Notes under the pieces: generated by a model
What the model saw: the letters and a program-made list of their open reading frames with translations, nothing else
What the model was told of the DNA's origin: nothing
The model's database searches: none
Shown here: positions 34,701-43,205 of the stretch, piece by piece
Layout: each line of letters starts with the position of its first letter
How positions within the stretch are numbered: the stretch's first letter is position 1
Made by a program: the position numbers and the translations under genes
NCBI RefSeq assembly: GCF_004345645.1
Contig: NZ_SLWS01000001.1
Span: 770,714 to 834,713 of the forward strand
Direction of reading: 5' to 3'
From: Actinocrispum wychmicini
GTDB lineage: Bacteria; Actinomycetota; Actinomycetes; Mycobacteriales; Pseudonocardiaceae
DNA: 64,000 bases

Positions 34701-36834
34701 CCTGCTGGCCGTTGCGGTTCAGGTCCGCCCACACGTAGTCGCCGACCGTGTTCGTGGGGGCGACCACCCCGGCGTCCACGGTGGTGTCGACCGATCCGGC
34801 CGGGCCGAGGGTGACGGTCGCCAGTCCGGTGCGGGGGTCCACATTGGAGTCCGCGGCGCGGTCCGGGCCGGCACCCTTCGCCGTCCATCTCAGTGACGAA
34901 CCCGGTGGTGCGCCCGGGATCACCGACGTGGTCGCGCCGGTGAGGTCGAACTTGAGGTTGTAGCAGGTATCCGGCTTCAGGCCGTCGGCCGTCGCGAACG
35001 CATACTCGCCCTTGGCGTTGGTGGTCTTCGACGGCAGGGCGGCGCCACCCACGCACGGCGTTGCCGTGACCTTCACGCCGGGCAACGCGGGTTCGTCACC
35101 GTCCTGGAAGCCATTGGTGTTCTGGTCGAACCACACCCGGTTGCCCAGTTGCACGGGCGCGAGGTCGCACAACGCCTCCAGGTCGCCCAGGCCGGTGGAC
35201 CAGCCTTCCTGCGGATCGCTCATCACCTGGAAACCGTTGCTGTGCTTGTCGTTCTGCATGGTTCCGGTGGTGCGGTCGAACCAGCCGACCCCCGAGGTGT
35301 CGTCGGCGAGCGGGTCCATCACTGTGGCGGGCATCCGGTCGGCGCCGGGGACGAGCGCCACCGCGCCCATCGCGGTCTCGGCGTTGGTCTTGAAGTACTC
35401 ACCGGGGTAGAACTCGGCCACCGAGGCCGACTCGCCGTCCGCGGCGCCCTTGTGGTTGTTCGGGCAGCTGCCCGTTCCCTCCCACACGAACGTCCCGTCG
35501 CCCTGCCGACACGCGCGGTTCACGTCCCCGCCGACGACCGCGTCGTCCACCTGGTCGCCGAACCTGTCCCGGAACCCCAGCACCAGGTCGCCGTCGTTCT
35601 CCACGGCGATGTTCGCGAGCAACGGCTGGGCGACCGAAGATCTGCTTGCCGGGTCGAGCCTTGATGCCGCACCCTGGTCCGGTGGCTTGTCGGTCCACGG
35701 GTGCCAGTGGGTTTCGCCGCCCTGCACCACAGCGCCGCGCTCGAAGTCGAGCGTCCGCGACAGCACGGCCGGCCCGAAAGCGTTGTCCCTGAACGGCAAC
35801 ACCACGGCCTTCATGTCGGTTACTTTGTTCGTGGACTGCCCGTCGCACACGCCGCCGACGTACACCACGCCGTCCCGGCCACCCAAGGCAGCCGGCCGCC
35901 AGTCTGTCGCGTTAGGACAGCCCGGGTTCGGGACGGGGTACAAGGCGACCGGGGCACTCGCTGTCGGGACGGTGGCGTCATACACGTACAACGTCTTGTT
36001 CGCCAGGTTTACAGTGTAAAGTGCGGTGCCGTCCTCGGAGATCATGATGTCCCCCAGGCTTTCCTTGCCCGGCACCGAGACGAACGACTCGTCGTCGCCC
36101 GAGTGCTGAGTGGCGCCCGAGCCGGGCACGGTCGCGAACTGGGTCGTGACACCGGCTTTGGTGGCGTAGATCGCGCCCGAACCGCCCGGCCCGTACGGCG
36201 AGAACCGTTTGGCGAACGCGGCCGAGAACAATCGCTTGTCCTGCCGGCGATACGCGAGCCCGTACACCGAGCCCGTGTCGGCCTGCTTGGCCAGCCGTGT
36301 CGGCGTGGGTGTCGTGCCGCGCGCGGCGAACGGAACGCTCACCACCGAGCGAGCCTCGCCTTGGGCGCCGGCCTTGCGCGTGTTGCGTTCGCACGCCACC
36401 GCGAGCGCGGGCGTGGACTGGCAGTAGTCCGCCGGATTCCACACACCCATGGTGACGCTCGGGTTCGGCCCGGACACGAACTCCGTCAGGCTGGACAGGC
36501 CGTTCCCGGCAGGCGCGGGCTTCAGGTGCGGCATCGACGCCGGGATGGTGGCCTGGACCCGGTAGCCGTCGCCGGCGACCGGCCCGAGATCGATCTTGAC
36601 CACGCCGTCCTGGCCGGTCGTCCCCTTCGCGGTCGCGCCACCTGGGGCGGTCACCACCACCGGGATGCCGCCGACACCCACCTCCAGCGCGGGGTCGTAG
36701 TTGCCGTTGCCGTTCACGTCGCGGATCACCCGGACCGTCAGGGTCCCGTCGGCCGGAGCGGCCACCGCGGACGTCAGGGGAACCCCGGCCAGTACAACCG
36801 CCCCGGCCAGGGCCAGCCCCACCACTCTGCACAC
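31786..36834 (-). CDS. Giant cell-wall-anchored protein with about ten SdrD-B-type repeats and LAxTG sorting signal
   Basis: A 1,682-residue exported protein. Signal peptide (about 1-27, ending TSAVAAP); an SdrD-B-like unit (DVNGNGNYDPALE, about 30-120); an approximately 430-residue domain of repeated beta strands, possibly propeller-like (SVYGLAYRRQDKRLFSAAF, GDIMISEDGTALYTVNL); then ten repeats from about residue 560 to 1640 with GDxVWxDxNxNGxQDxGEPG calcium-type loops; then LASTG (about 1649), a hydrophobic helix and RRNRT. LAxTG is the substrate motif of class E sortases, so covalent wall attachment is expected. The GTG at 36834 has GGGAG 5 nt upstream. Repeat 7 has lost its loop. Probable surface adhesin or stalk; the ligand is unknown. 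Confidence 0.88.
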   Translation of the reverse strand: MCRVVGLALAGAVVLAGVPLTSAVAAPADGTLTVRVIRDVNGNGNYDPALEVGVGGIPVVVTAPGGATAKGTTGQDGVVKIDLGPVAGDGYRVQATIPASMPHLKPAPAGNGLSSLTEFVSGPNPSVTMGVWNPADYCQSTPALAVACERNTRKAGAQGEARSVVSVPFAARGTTPTPTRLAKQADTGSVYGLAYRRQDKRLFSAAFAKRFSPYGPGGSGAIYATKAGVTTQFATVPGSGATQHSGDDESFVSVPGKESLGDIMISEDGTALYTVNLANKTLYVYDATVPTASAPVALYPVPNPGCPNATDWRPAALGGRDGVVYVGGVCDGQSTNKVTDMKAVVLPFRDNAFGPAVLSRTLDFERGAVVQGGETHWHPWTDKPPDQGAASRLDPASRSSVAQPLLANIAVENDGDLVLGFRDRFGDQVDDAVVGGDVNRACRQGDGTFVWEGTGSCPNNHKGAADGESASVAEFYPGEYFKTNAETAMGAVALVPGADRMPATVMDPLADDTSGVGWFDRTTGTMQNDKHSNGFQVMSDPQEGWSTGLGDLEALCDLAPVQLGNRVWFDQNTNGFQDGDEPALPGVKVTATPCVGGAALPSKTTNAKGEYAFATADGLKPDTCYNLKFDLTGATTSVIPGAPPGSSLRWTAKGAGPDRAADSNVDPRTGLATVTLGPAGSVDTTVDAGVVAPTNTVGDYVWADLNRNGQQDAGEPPVPGLTVSLGDRKTVTGLDGKYLFGTLPDGTYSVCVDLKTLPASFVDFQATRMKAGDDARDSDIDPDTGCAPPVTLAAADAENMTMDAGLVPPANRIGDLVWTDLNHNGLQDPGEPGLPDVPVALGDKKTFTGKDGRYEFSDMPDGTYTVCFGHYSDFVFTTPKTGDDQKDSDADPVSGCAPPVTLAPGNRSVTSIDAGFTVPPNKLGDFVWNDLNRNGLQDPSEPGVPDVPVTVGNLRTTTGPDGKYVFDNMPDGPYTVCFDLKKAGDFQATKPNVGDDGLDSDADPATGCSTPVTLGANHRSDMTVDAGVATPVNRLGDLVWTDANHNGVQDPGEPGMPGVTVMAGSWKTVTGADGKYLFEGMPDGTYTVCVDVKTLPTGYTLPKSSVDAVTGCAPAVSVSPDHREVLTIDVGLVPPPDTVGDFVWNDVNHNGVQDAGEPGIAGVTVTVGSWKTVTGADGKYVFPDLTDGTYTVCFGRKDDLQFTKPHASERERDSDADPATGCAAPVTLGVNKRSDMTIDAGMGAPVNRVGGTIALNKAAGVPGVTVTAGGARTVTGPDGKYLLEGLPDGTGKVCFAPPLGDPGGCAPDVTLGPGHRENLAVDFTFMPPPNKLGDFVWLDSNRDGVQDAGEPGIAGVTVTAGNAKTVTGPDGKYVFDGLPDGDYRVCFDLKAGYLPTAQGKSSSALPDGCVPAVTLGAGSRSRLDVDLGIRPPNTLGDRVWVDTNRDGVQDPGEPGVAGVQVRLTAGPTTKTDNDGKYLFNGLADGLHTVCFDRTTLPTQYALYQLTKGPVDQSTWCAPPTRLFAGKYEDLTQDVGIVPPANRIGDRVWIDTDRDGMQDPTESGAPGVTVLLRSATGAELSRTVTDRFGAYLFDSLDDGLYVVCVVPTDLKGYTIGSGVDKQTGCGRPVTVGPSAREVLTVDIGLLPPKALASTGASVGWLVTGGVAVLALGLLLLLYRRNRT
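31950..35170. repeat. Tandem array of about ten 320-330-bp degenerate coding repeats
   Basis: These are the DNA basis of the SdrD-B domains. Repeat starts are near 35150, 34750, 34400, 34070, 33740, 33420, 33100, 32850, 32530 and 32200 (reading leftward). Segments such as GACGGCACGTACACGGT, seen as its complement, recur almost unchanged. The array is a likely site of recombination and of copy-number variation between strains. Confidence 0.85.
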
Positions 36835-37052
36835 AACAGCTCCCTTTCGGCGACACGTGTCCGCCGAAAAGTTAGGCTGTTGGTGATCATTTTCAGGACG
36901 CCCAGTGCCGGCGGCGCTACGGAACGTGGCCGATCCGCCTCGGCCGGCGGCGCTCCCGAAGGGGACCGCAGCGGCACGTGGCCGGCGGATGGTGATCAAG
37001 AGCAGCTGTCAGCGCCGCTACGGGCTAGCCCGTACGGGGGAAATTCGCTCGA

Positions 37053-37463
37053 TCAGGGCAGGTGTGGCCGCAGCGCGGCCAACAGTGTGTCGCGCTTTGG
37101 CACACCGCCCACGCGCATGATCTCCACACCCTGGGCGTCCACCGCGAGGGTCGTGGGCGTCCGCAGCACGCCTAGGGACGTGGCGACTTCCGGGTGCTCG
37201 GTCACGTCGTAGTCGACGTGCCGCAGGCCCGAGGTCTTCGCCGCCAGGTCCGACAGCAGCACCCGGGTCTGCCGGCAGGGCGCGCAGAACGTCGTCGAGA
37301 TCTGCAGCAGCGTCACCGGGCTCGCCGGGTCGACCAGGTCGAGCAACGGGTCAGGCAGGGCCGAGCGCCTGGCGGCGCGTACCTGGCCCTGGCGGGCACG
37401 CCAGAACAGGCCGAAGGCGGTCGCCACGGCCAGCGTGCCCACCAGCACCAGGACCTGGGTCAC
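37053..37463 (-). CDS. thiX: Membrane-anchored thioredoxin-like protein
   Basis: A 136-residue protein. One N-terminal membrane helix (VLVLVGTLAVATAFGLF) is followed by a thioredoxin fold with active-site CxxC (STTFCAPCRQT, Cys about residue 59) and the cis-Pro region VLRTPTTLAVD. It faces outside the membrane by topology and would reduce disulfides or accept sulfane sulfur. It matches the place of ThiX (Rv0816c) between cysA2 and lmeA in mycobacteria, though here the giant LAxTG gene separates it from the rhodanese. GTGA overlap with lmeA. Confidence 0.87.
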   Translation of the reverse strand: MTQVLVLVGTLAVATAFGLFWRARQGQVRAARRSALPDPLLDLVDPASPVTLLQISTTFCAPCRQTRVLLSDLAAKTSGLRHVDYDVTEHPEVATSLGVLRTPTTLAVDAQGVEIMRVGGVPKRDTLLAALRPHLP

Positions 37464-38371
37464 CGGGACACCGTGTGCAACGGCACGTTCGTCGCCTTGC
37501 CCTTCAACGAGATCGAGCCGGGATCGACGATCACCGCGGTCGGCGTGATCGCGACCGGCAGCTTGCCGGGGTCGAGCGGGGGCGGCGTGAACAGCTTCAA
37601 CACCTGTGCCTGCAGGGTGGGTGCCAGCAGGGTGCTGCCGATCGAGCCGTTCAGCTCGACCCGCTTGGCCGCCACTTCGATCTTACCGCTCACCAGGCTC
37701 GCGATGGCGAACACGGCGATGTCGACCTTCTGGCCGGCGATGTTGACCGTCGCGCCGACCCGCATGCCCGCGGTGGTGCTCTCGGTCTCCTTCTCCTGCT
37801 TGAGCGCCTGCTGGTCGGCCTTCTCGTCGTCCGGGTCGGTGCTGGTCGAGTCGGTGGCGTTCACCCGCTGCTTGCTGGCCGGGGCGATGGTCACGTTCGT
37901 GATGTCCGCGGTCTGCACCCGCTGGTTGTTGACCTGCAGCGCCCGGTTGAAGTCGGCCTCCTTGACCCGGACCTGGGCGTCCATCTCGCCAACCACGATC
38001 TGGTCGGTCCGGCCGGCCAGCAGGTCCGACAACGGCGCCCGCACGTCCCGCAGGTCCGCGTGGATCTCGACGTCCTTGAGGATGTCCCGGATCGGCACGC
38101 CCTTCGCGTCGACCGTGATGTGGGTGTAGTCACCCCCGATGGCCTGGGTGAGGAACGGGAAGCCGTTGATGGTCACCGCCGGGTCGTCGGTCAGGTCGAA
38201 CGCGGCCCTGGCCCGTTTCGCGACCTGGTACTCGGCGATCGCCGCGGCGCCGAAGTCGGCGCCGACCAGCAGCGCGAGGAACACCACCAGGGTGATGACG
38301 AGCGGACGGGTGCGGGACCGCCTGCGCTTCGGGGCCCGCCGGGAATCTGCCCTGTTCGTCACGGTCGTCAT
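37460..38371 (-). CDS. lmeA: LmeA-like DUF2993 envelope protein
   Basis: A 303-residue DUF2993 protein. One N-terminal membrane helix (RPLVITLVVFLALLVGADFG) is followed by the family motif INGFPFLTQAIGGDYTHITV and a beta-rich remainder. A Lys/Glu/Thr-rich insertion (about residues 170-200, DSTSTDPDDEKADQQALKQE) interrupts the fold. In mycobacteria LmeA (Rv0817c) binds phosphoinositides and supports lipomannan/lipoarabinomannan maturation. It is linked to inositol lipids, not to the iol operon. ATGA overlap with the hydrolase gene upstream. Confidence 0.87.
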   Translation of the reverse strand: MTTVTNRADSRRAPKRRRSRTRPLVITLVVFLALLVGADFGAAAIAEYQVAKRARAAFDLTDDPAVTINGFPFLTQAIGGDYTHITVDAKGVPIRDILKDVEIHADLRDVRAPLSDLLAGRTDQIVVGEMDAQVRVKEADFNRALQVNNQRVQTADITNVTIAPASKQRVNATDSTSTDPDDEKADQQALKQEKETESTTAGMRVGATVNIAGQKVDIAVFAIASLVSGKIEVAAKRVELNGSIGSTLLAPTLQAQVLKLFTPPPLDPGKLPVAITPTAVIVDPGSISLKGKATNVPLHTVSR

Positions 38372-39165
38372 GCCACCACCCGAGTAGAGGTTTCCTTGTT
38401 GGACGCGTCGCCGCGGGTCCGGTTGAGCCACGTGCCGATCCGGTCTACCAGATCCGGGGTGACGGACGTCTCGGCGTGCGCCATCCCGGGTTCCAGCCAG
38501 AGCTCGGCCCGCCCAGCGGCCCGGTGCAGGGCCATGCCGTGCTCCACCGGGAAGTAATGATCCCGCTCGCCGTGGACGATCAGCAGCGGGGGCTCGATCC
38601 GGTGGACCACCTCGATCGGGCTGGTCGGTAACAGCGCCCAGGGCTGCTCCATACGTACCCCGAGCAACGGCGCGAGTAAACGTGCGTGCGGCGCCTCGAC
38701 CAGCCAGTGCAGCCGGCGCATCGCCGCCGTCTGCCGGACGTACCAGCGGGATGGGGAGCTCACCGAGACGACCGCGTCAACCGGGTACCGGGCCGCGTGC
38801 AGCAAGCTCACCGCGGCGCCCATGGAGAAGCCGAGCGTGGCGACCTTGGGGTAACCGAGCTCACGTGCCAGGTCGACACCGGCGGCCAGGTCGGCCACCT
38901 CGGCCGGCCCGATCGACGTCCGCCCGCCCGATCTGCCGTGTCCGCGAAAGCTCAGCGCGACAATTCCGAAATGCCCGGCCAACTGCGCGGCAATGCGCTG
39001 GAACGCCGGCTTTCGGACGTGGTTGGAGAACCCGTGAGCGATGACTATCGCCAGGTCGGAGGGGGTCCGCGGGGTGCTGGTGAAGCCATCGAGCCGCACC
39101 CCGTCTGCGGTGATTCGGCCCACGTGTGTGAACCGCGTGTTACGAACAGGCGATTTCCCGGCCAC
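38368..39165 (-). CDS. Alpha/beta hydrolase
   Basis: A 265-residue serine hydrolase. The oxyanion region is [13 protein letters not shown], the nucleophile elbow GFSMGA ([18 protein letters not shown]), the acid in [13 protein letters not shown] and the catalytic His in PGMAHAET. It has no signal peptide with the start chosen (GTG 39165); upstream in-frame starts exist but lie in the glnR promoter. The substrate is unknown (ester or monoacylglycerol likely). It is the first gene of the lmeA-thiX run and divergent from glnR. Confidence 0.82.
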   Translation of the reverse strand: MAGKSPVRNTRFTHVGRITADGVRLDGFTSTPRTPSDLAIVIAHGFSNHVRKPAFQRIAAQLAGHFGIVALSFRGHGRSGGRTSIGPAEVADLAAGVDLARELGYPKVATLGFSMGAAVSLLHAARYPVDAVVSVSSPSRWYVRQTAAMRRLHWLVEAPHARLLAPLLGVRMEQPWALLPTSPIEVVHRIEPPLLIVHGERDHYFPVEHGMALHRAAGRAELWLEPGMAHAETSVTPDLVDRIGTWLNRTRGDASNKETSTRVVA

Positions 39166-39171
39166 GCTCGC

Positions 39172-39190
39172 TATTCTGCTGGAACGTTCC
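39172..39190 (+). promoter_or_regulatory. glnR upstream region: -10 candidate and GGAACGTTCC palindrome
   Basis: TATTCT (39172-39177) is a plausible -10 box and GGAACGTTCC (39181-39190) is a perfect 10-bp palindrome just before the GTG ribosome-site region. No convincing -35 is seen. The palindrome could be an operator or chance. Confidence 0.35.
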
Positions 39191-39209
39191 CATCGAGAGG
39201 CGGTGGCCC

Positions 39210-39935
39210 GTGAGCCTTGACCTGCTGCTGCTGACGTCCGACCCCGAGCCGGGCTCGGTACTGCCATCGCTGATGCTGCTCCCGCACGCCGTACGCATCC
39301 AGCAGCCCGAGGTGACCGCCCTGCTCGAAGCCGGCTCCCGGGACGCGGTCCTGCTCGACGCCCGGATCGACCTCGCCGGCGCGAAGAGCCTGTGCCGCCT
39401 GCTCGCCAGCGGCGGCGACGCCGGCCCGGTCATCGCCGTGGTGAACGAGGGCGGCCTGGTGGCCGTGACCTCGGACTGGCGGGTCGACGAGATCCTGCTG
39501 CCGACCGCCGGCCCGGCCGAGGTGGACGCCCGGCTGCGCCTGCTGACCTCGCGCGGCGCCCCGAGCGGCGGGGGCGTCGACGGCGCGATCCGGCTCGGCG
39601 AGCTGGTGATCGACGAGGCCACGTACATGGCGCGCCTGCGCGGCCGTCCGCTCGACCTCACCTACAAGGAGTTCGAGCTGCTGAAGTACCTCGCCCAGCA
39701 CGCCGGCCGGGTCTTCACCCGCGCCCAGCTGCTGCAGGAGGTCTGGGGCTACGACTTCTTCGGCGGCACCCGCACGGTCGACGTGCACGTCCGTCGGCTG
39801 CGCGCCAAGCTCGGCATCGAGCACGAGCAGATGATCGGGACCGTGCGCAACGTCGGCTACAAGTTCGTGCAGCCGCCCAAAGGCGCCATTCCCGCGCAGC
39901 TGGCCGAGCCGATGAGCATGGACGTGATTCAGTAG
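39210..39935 (+). CDS. glnR: GlnR-type OmpR-family global nitrogen regulator
   Basis: A 241-residue orphan regulator. The N-terminal atypical receiver ([20 protein letters not shown] and [14 protein letters not shown]) is diagnostic of actinobacterial GlnR; its conserved Asp ([10 protein letters not shown]) is not phosphorylated in studied homologues. The C-terminal winged helix has [20 protein letters not shown] and [15 protein letters not shown]. It would control ammonium and nitrate assimilation genes. No kinase gene is adjacent, as expected. It is followed 5 bp later by mshD. Confidence 0.93.
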   Translation: MSLDLLLLTSDPEPGSVLPSLMLLPHAVRIQQPEVTALLEAGSRDAVLLDARIDLAGAKSLCRLLASGGDAGPVIAVVNEGGLVAVTSDWRVDEILLPTAGPAEVDARLRLLTSRGAPSGGGVDGAIRLGELVIDEATYMARLRGRPLDLTYKEFELLKYLAQHAGRVFTRAQLLQEVWGYDFFGGTRTVDVHVRRLRAKLGIEHEQMIGTVRNVGYKFVQPPKGAIPAQLAEPMSMDVIQ

Positions 39936-39939
39936 ACGG

Positions 39940-40761
39940 GTGACCGCACTGCGTTGGCTGCCCGACCTGACCGACAACGAGGCCGCGCAGGCACGTGCGG
40001 TGTTCCAGGACGATCTGCCCAAAGGTGGCCTGCACCTGCTGGCCGAACGGGAAGAGATCGTGGGCTACGCGCATCTGGACACCCGGGGCGACTCGTTCGG
40101 CAACCAGGTAGCCGAGCTGGTCGTCCGCCCGGAGGTCCGCAACCAGGGCATCGGCGGCGAGATGCTGCAAGCGCTTGCGCAGCGGGCTCAGCCGCTGCGG
40201 GTGTGGTCGCATCTGGACGACCCAGCGGCGGCCCGGCTGGCGGCGAAGTGCGGCTTCAAGCGCGTCCGCGAGCTGCACCGGATGGGCATGGATTTCGGTC
40301 CTGGGCTGGGCGAACCGGTGTTCCCCGGTGGAGTGGCGGTGCGGACGTTCGTGCCCGGCCAGGACGAGGAGGCGATGGTCGCGGTCAACGCGCGGGCGTT
40401 CTCGTGGCACCCGGAGCAGGGCCGGCTGACCGTCCAGGACGTCCTGGCGACCGAGGCTGAACCGTGGTTCGACCCGGCCGGCTTCTTCTTGGCCACTGAC
40501 CTGGACGGCAGGATCCTCGGCTTCCACTGGACCAAGGTGCACCCGGACTCGACCGGTGAGGTGTACGTCGTCGGCGTCGAACCGGACGCGCAGGGCGGCG
40601 GCCTCGGCAAGGCCCTCACCCTGGTCGGCCTGCGGCATCTCAAGGCGCTCGGCCTGCCCCGCGTGACGCTCTACGTGGAGAGCGACAACACCCCGGCGAT
40701 CGCTGTTTACGCGAAGCTCGGGTTCACGTTGCTCGACGTTGGTGTCCAATACGAACGGTAA
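39940..40761 (+). CDS. mshD: Mycothiol synthase
   Basis: A 273-residue protein with two GNAT domains. The N-terminal acetyl-CoA loop is VRPEVRNQGIGGEML and the C-terminal active loop VEPDAQGGGLGKALTLVGL with YVESDNTPAIAVYAKLGF. It acetylates Cys-GlcN-Ins using acetyl-CoA, the last step of mycothiol synthesis. Its place after glnR and before the pst genes matches the mycobacterial order. It starts with GTG and is probably transcribed with glnR. Confidence 0.95.
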   Translation: MTALRWLPDLTDNEAAQARAVFQDDLPKGGLHLLAEREEIVGYAHLDTRGDSFGNQVAELVVRPEVRNQGIGGEMLQALAQRAQPLRVWSHLDDPAAARLAAKCGFKRVRELHRMGMDFGPGLGEPVFPGGVAVRTFVPGQDEEAMVAVNARAFSWHPEQGRLTVQDVLATEAEPWFDPAGFFLATDLDGRILGFHWTKVHPDSTGEVYVVGVEPDAQGGGLGKALTLVGLRHLKALGLPRVTLYVESDNTPAIAVYAKLGFTLLDVGVQYER

Positions 40762-40968
40762 CCGTGGTCGCGTCGTCACGGACGGCAAACCCACAGGTCG
40801 CGGGAAGGTCACGGGGTCGTTCCAATGGGGTAGCCCTGCTCACAATGGGTGCCTTGTTCACCTTCCGTTCACCGCTAGAGGGTCGTTCGTTCCTTCGCGC
40901 TGCCTAGCGTCCCCGACGAGCGGCGAGCTCGTCGCGAAACGGACGAAACTCCTCGACTGGAGGAACAG
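40762..40968 (+). promoter_or_regulatory. pst operon control region with a PHO box
   Basis: GTTCACCTTCC (40856-40866) and GTTCACCGCTA (40867-40877) are two adjacent 11-bp direct-repeat units of the actinobacterial PhoP box. TAGCGT at 40915-40920 could be a -10. The remaining sequence back to mshD holds no gene I can support. PhoP control by phosphate limitation is predicted. Confidence 0.82.
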
Positions 40969-42099
40969 GTGAAGATCAAGCGGCACTTTGCCGTAGCCGG
41001 TCTCATCGCGGCCGGCGCCCTCGCGCTCACCGCGTGTGGATCGGACGCGACGAACACTCCCTCGGGCAACGGCGGCGGCTCAAGCTCGTCGAGCGGACCG
41101 ACCGGGACCTCGTCGGTCGAGTGCGGCGGCAAGCAGAAGCTCGTGGCCGAAGGCTCCAGCGCCCAGAAGGGCGCGATGGACGTGTTCATCCAGGCCTACG
41201 GCCAGAAGTGCTCGGGCCAGCAGTTGGCCTACTCGCCGTCCGGTTCCGGCAACGGCGTGAAGCAGTTCAACGGCGGCATCACCGACATCGGTGGCTCGGA
41301 CTCCGCGCTGGACGCGGCCAAGGGTGAGACCGACGCGGCCAAGAAGCGCTGCAAGGACAACGCGGCCTGGAACCTGCCGATGGTGTTCGGTCCGGTCGCG
41401 CTGGCCTACAAGCTGGACGGCGCCACCGGCGACGTGAACCTGACCAGCGACGTCGTGGCCAAGATCTTCACCGGCGGGATCACCAGCTGGGACAACGCCG
41501 ACATCACCGCGGCCAACGGCGGCAAGGCGCTGCCGGCCAAGCCGATCAAGGTCATCTACCGCGGTGAGGACTCGGGCACGACCGACAACTTCCAGACCTA
41601 CCTGGGTGCCGCCTCGCCGAGCGTGTGGGGCAGCAAGGGCGCGGGCAAGAAGTTCGTCGGCGGCGTCGGCCAGGGCGCGCAGGGCTCGGCCGGGGTGGCG
41701 GACGCGATCAACGCCGCCGACGGCACGATCGGCTACATCGAGTGGTCGTTCGCCCAGGACAAGAAGCTGAAGATGGCCAAGCTCAACGGCTCCGCGCTGA
41801 CCGCCGACACCGCCGGCGCGGCCATCAAGAGCGCCACGGTCAAGGGCCAGGGCAACGACCTGGTGCTCGACCTGAAGGGGCTCTACGCGAGCAAGACCGA
41901 GGGCATCTACCCGCTGGTGCTGGCGACCTACGAGATCGTCTGCTCGAAGGGCTACGACGCGGACACCACCAAGGCGGTCAAGGCGTTCCTGACCGTGGCC
42001 GCGACCGACGCGCAGTCACAGCTGGCCGACGCCGGCTACGTTCCGCTCCCCTCGGACTTCCAGGCCAAGATCCTGACGGCCGTCAAGGCCATCGGCTGA
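40969..42099 (+). CDS. pstS: Phosphate ABC transporter substrate-binding lipoprotein
   Basis: A 376-residue PstS. The lipoprotein signal peptide has lipobox LALTACGS (Cys 23), followed by a Ser/Gly linker. Phosphate-binding elements include AEGSSAQKGAM, SPSGSGNGVKQF, DIGGSDSALD and RGEDSGTTDNFQ. It captures orthophosphate outside the membrane for PstCAB. The GTG at 40969 has a strong GGAGGAAC site. A PHO box lies about 90 bp upstream. Confidence 0.97.
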   Translation: MKIKRHFAVAGLIAAGALALTACGSDATNTPSGNGGGSSSSSGPTGTSSVECGGKQKLVAEGSSAQKGAMDVFIQAYGQKCSGQQLAYSPSGSGNGVKQFNGGITDIGGSDSALDAAKGETDAAKKRCKDNAAWNLPMVFGPVALAYKLDGATGDVNLTSDVVAKIFTGGITSWDNADITAANGGKALPAKPIKVIYRGEDSGTTDNFQTYLGAASPSVWGSKGAGKKFVGGVGQGAQGSAGVADAINAADGTIGYIEWSFAQDKKLKMAKLNGSALTADTAGAAIKSATVKGQGNDLVLDLKGLYASKTEGIYPLVLATYEIVCSKGYDADTTKAVKAFLTVAATDAQSQLADAGYVPLPSDFQAKILTAVKAIG

Positions 42100-42128
42100 T
42101 CCGACAGTAAGGGCTGGCACTATTCGCC

Positions 42129-43205
42129 ATGAGTGAGATCCGCCCGAGGTCTCCACGCCCCGTCGCCACCGGTGAACCCGGTGAGCGGCGGGGCGGTTCG
42201 GTGACCGAACCCCCTTCGGAGGCTCCGATTTCAGCGAGACCTCAAGATCCAGGCCCGGCTCCGGCCGCCGCGAAGACCGTGACCCGGGCCGGCGACAAGC
42301 TGTTCAGCGGCATCGCCAAGGGGTCCGGCATCCTGATCGTCGTCCTGATCGTGGCGATCGGTGCCTTCCTGCTGGCCCAGGCCATCCCCGCGCTGTCGGC
42401 GGACAACGCCAACTTCCTGTTCAGCCGCCAGTGGTCGGCCGGCGACGCGAACAACCTCGCGTTCGGTGTGCTCGACCTGCTGCTCGTCACCGTGTTCAGC
42501 TCGGTCTTCGCGCTGATCATCGCGATGCCGGTGGCACTGGGCATCGCGCTGTTCCTGACCCAGTACGCGCCCCGGCGGCTCGCCCGGCCGTTCGCGTACG
42601 TCATCGACCTGCTCGCCGCGGTCCCCTCGATCATCTACGGCCTGTGGGGCGCGGTCGTGCTCGCGCCCGTGCTGGAGCCGATCACCGGCTGGCTGAACCG
42701 GGCGCTCGGGTTCATCCCGATCTTCGCCACCGGCAACGTCGACCGCAGCATCGGCCAGACCATCTTCACCGCCGGCATCGTGCTCGCCGTGATGCTGCTC
42801 CCCATCGTCACCGCCATCACCCGTGAGGTCTTCGACCGCACGCCGACCATGCAGGTCGAGGGCGCGCTCGCGCTCGGCGCGACCCGCTGGGAGGTCATCC
42901 GGACCACGGTGTTGCCGTTCGGCAAGGCCGGCTACATCAGCGCGTCCATGCTCGGCCTCGGCCGTGCCCTCGGCGAGACCATCGCGGTGATGATCATCCT
43001 CGCGACCACCACCAACAACTTCGGCTGGAGCCTGTTCGACGGCGGTGACACGATCGCCTCGAAGATCGCCCGCGCCGCCGCGGAGTTCAACAACGCGAAG
43101 GTCGCGGGCGCGTACATCGCCGCGGGCCTGGTCCTGTTCCTGCTGACGTTCGTGGTCAACGCGATCGCCAGGTCGTTCATCGTGGGCAAGAAGGAGTACG
43201 AGTGA
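42129..43205 (+). CDS. pstC: Phosphate ABC transporter permease PstC
   Basis: A 358-residue permease with a Pro-rich cytoplasmic N-terminus (about 60 residues) and six membrane helices. The ATPase-contact EAA loop is EGALALGATRWEVIRTTVLP; also typical is AVPSIIYGLWGAVVLAPVL. ATG 42129 was taken; an in-frame GTG at 42201 would shorten the tail. GTGA overlap with pstA. Confidence 0.95.
   Translation: MSEIRPRSPRPVATGEPGERRGGSVTEPPSEAPISARPQDPGPAPAAAKTVTRAGDKLFSGIAKGSGILIVVLIVAIGAFLLAQAIPALSADNANFLFSRQWSAGDANNLAFGVLDLLLVTVFSSVFALIIAMPVALGIALFLTQYAPRRLARPFAYVIDLLAAVPSIIYGLWGAVVLAPVLEPITGWLNRALGFIPIFATGNVDRSIGQTIFTAGIVLAVMLLPIVTAITREVFDRTPTMQVEGALALGATRWEVIRTTVLPFGKAGYISASMLGLGRALGETIAVMIILATTTNNFGWSLFDGGDTIASKIARAAAEFNNAKVAGAYIAAGLVLFLLTFVVNAIARSFIVGKKEYE

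Noticed and set aside
32374..34896. An 840-codon open frame on the plus strand opposite the giant LAxTG gene
   Set aside because: It is a shadow of the repeat-rich minus-strand gene: Arg/His/Val-rich, no domains, no ribosome site, and its apparent repeats mirror the SdrD-B repeats.
31950..35170. Regular repeats considered as a CRISPR or satellite array
   Set aside because: The period is about 330 bp, the repeats are in frame and encode calcium-loop domains; there are no short spacers or cas genes.
39100..39165. A possible PHO box before glnR (GTTCGTAACAC and GGTTCACAC read on the minus strand)
   Set aside because: The units are 14 bp apart instead of 11, and the orientation points away from glnR.
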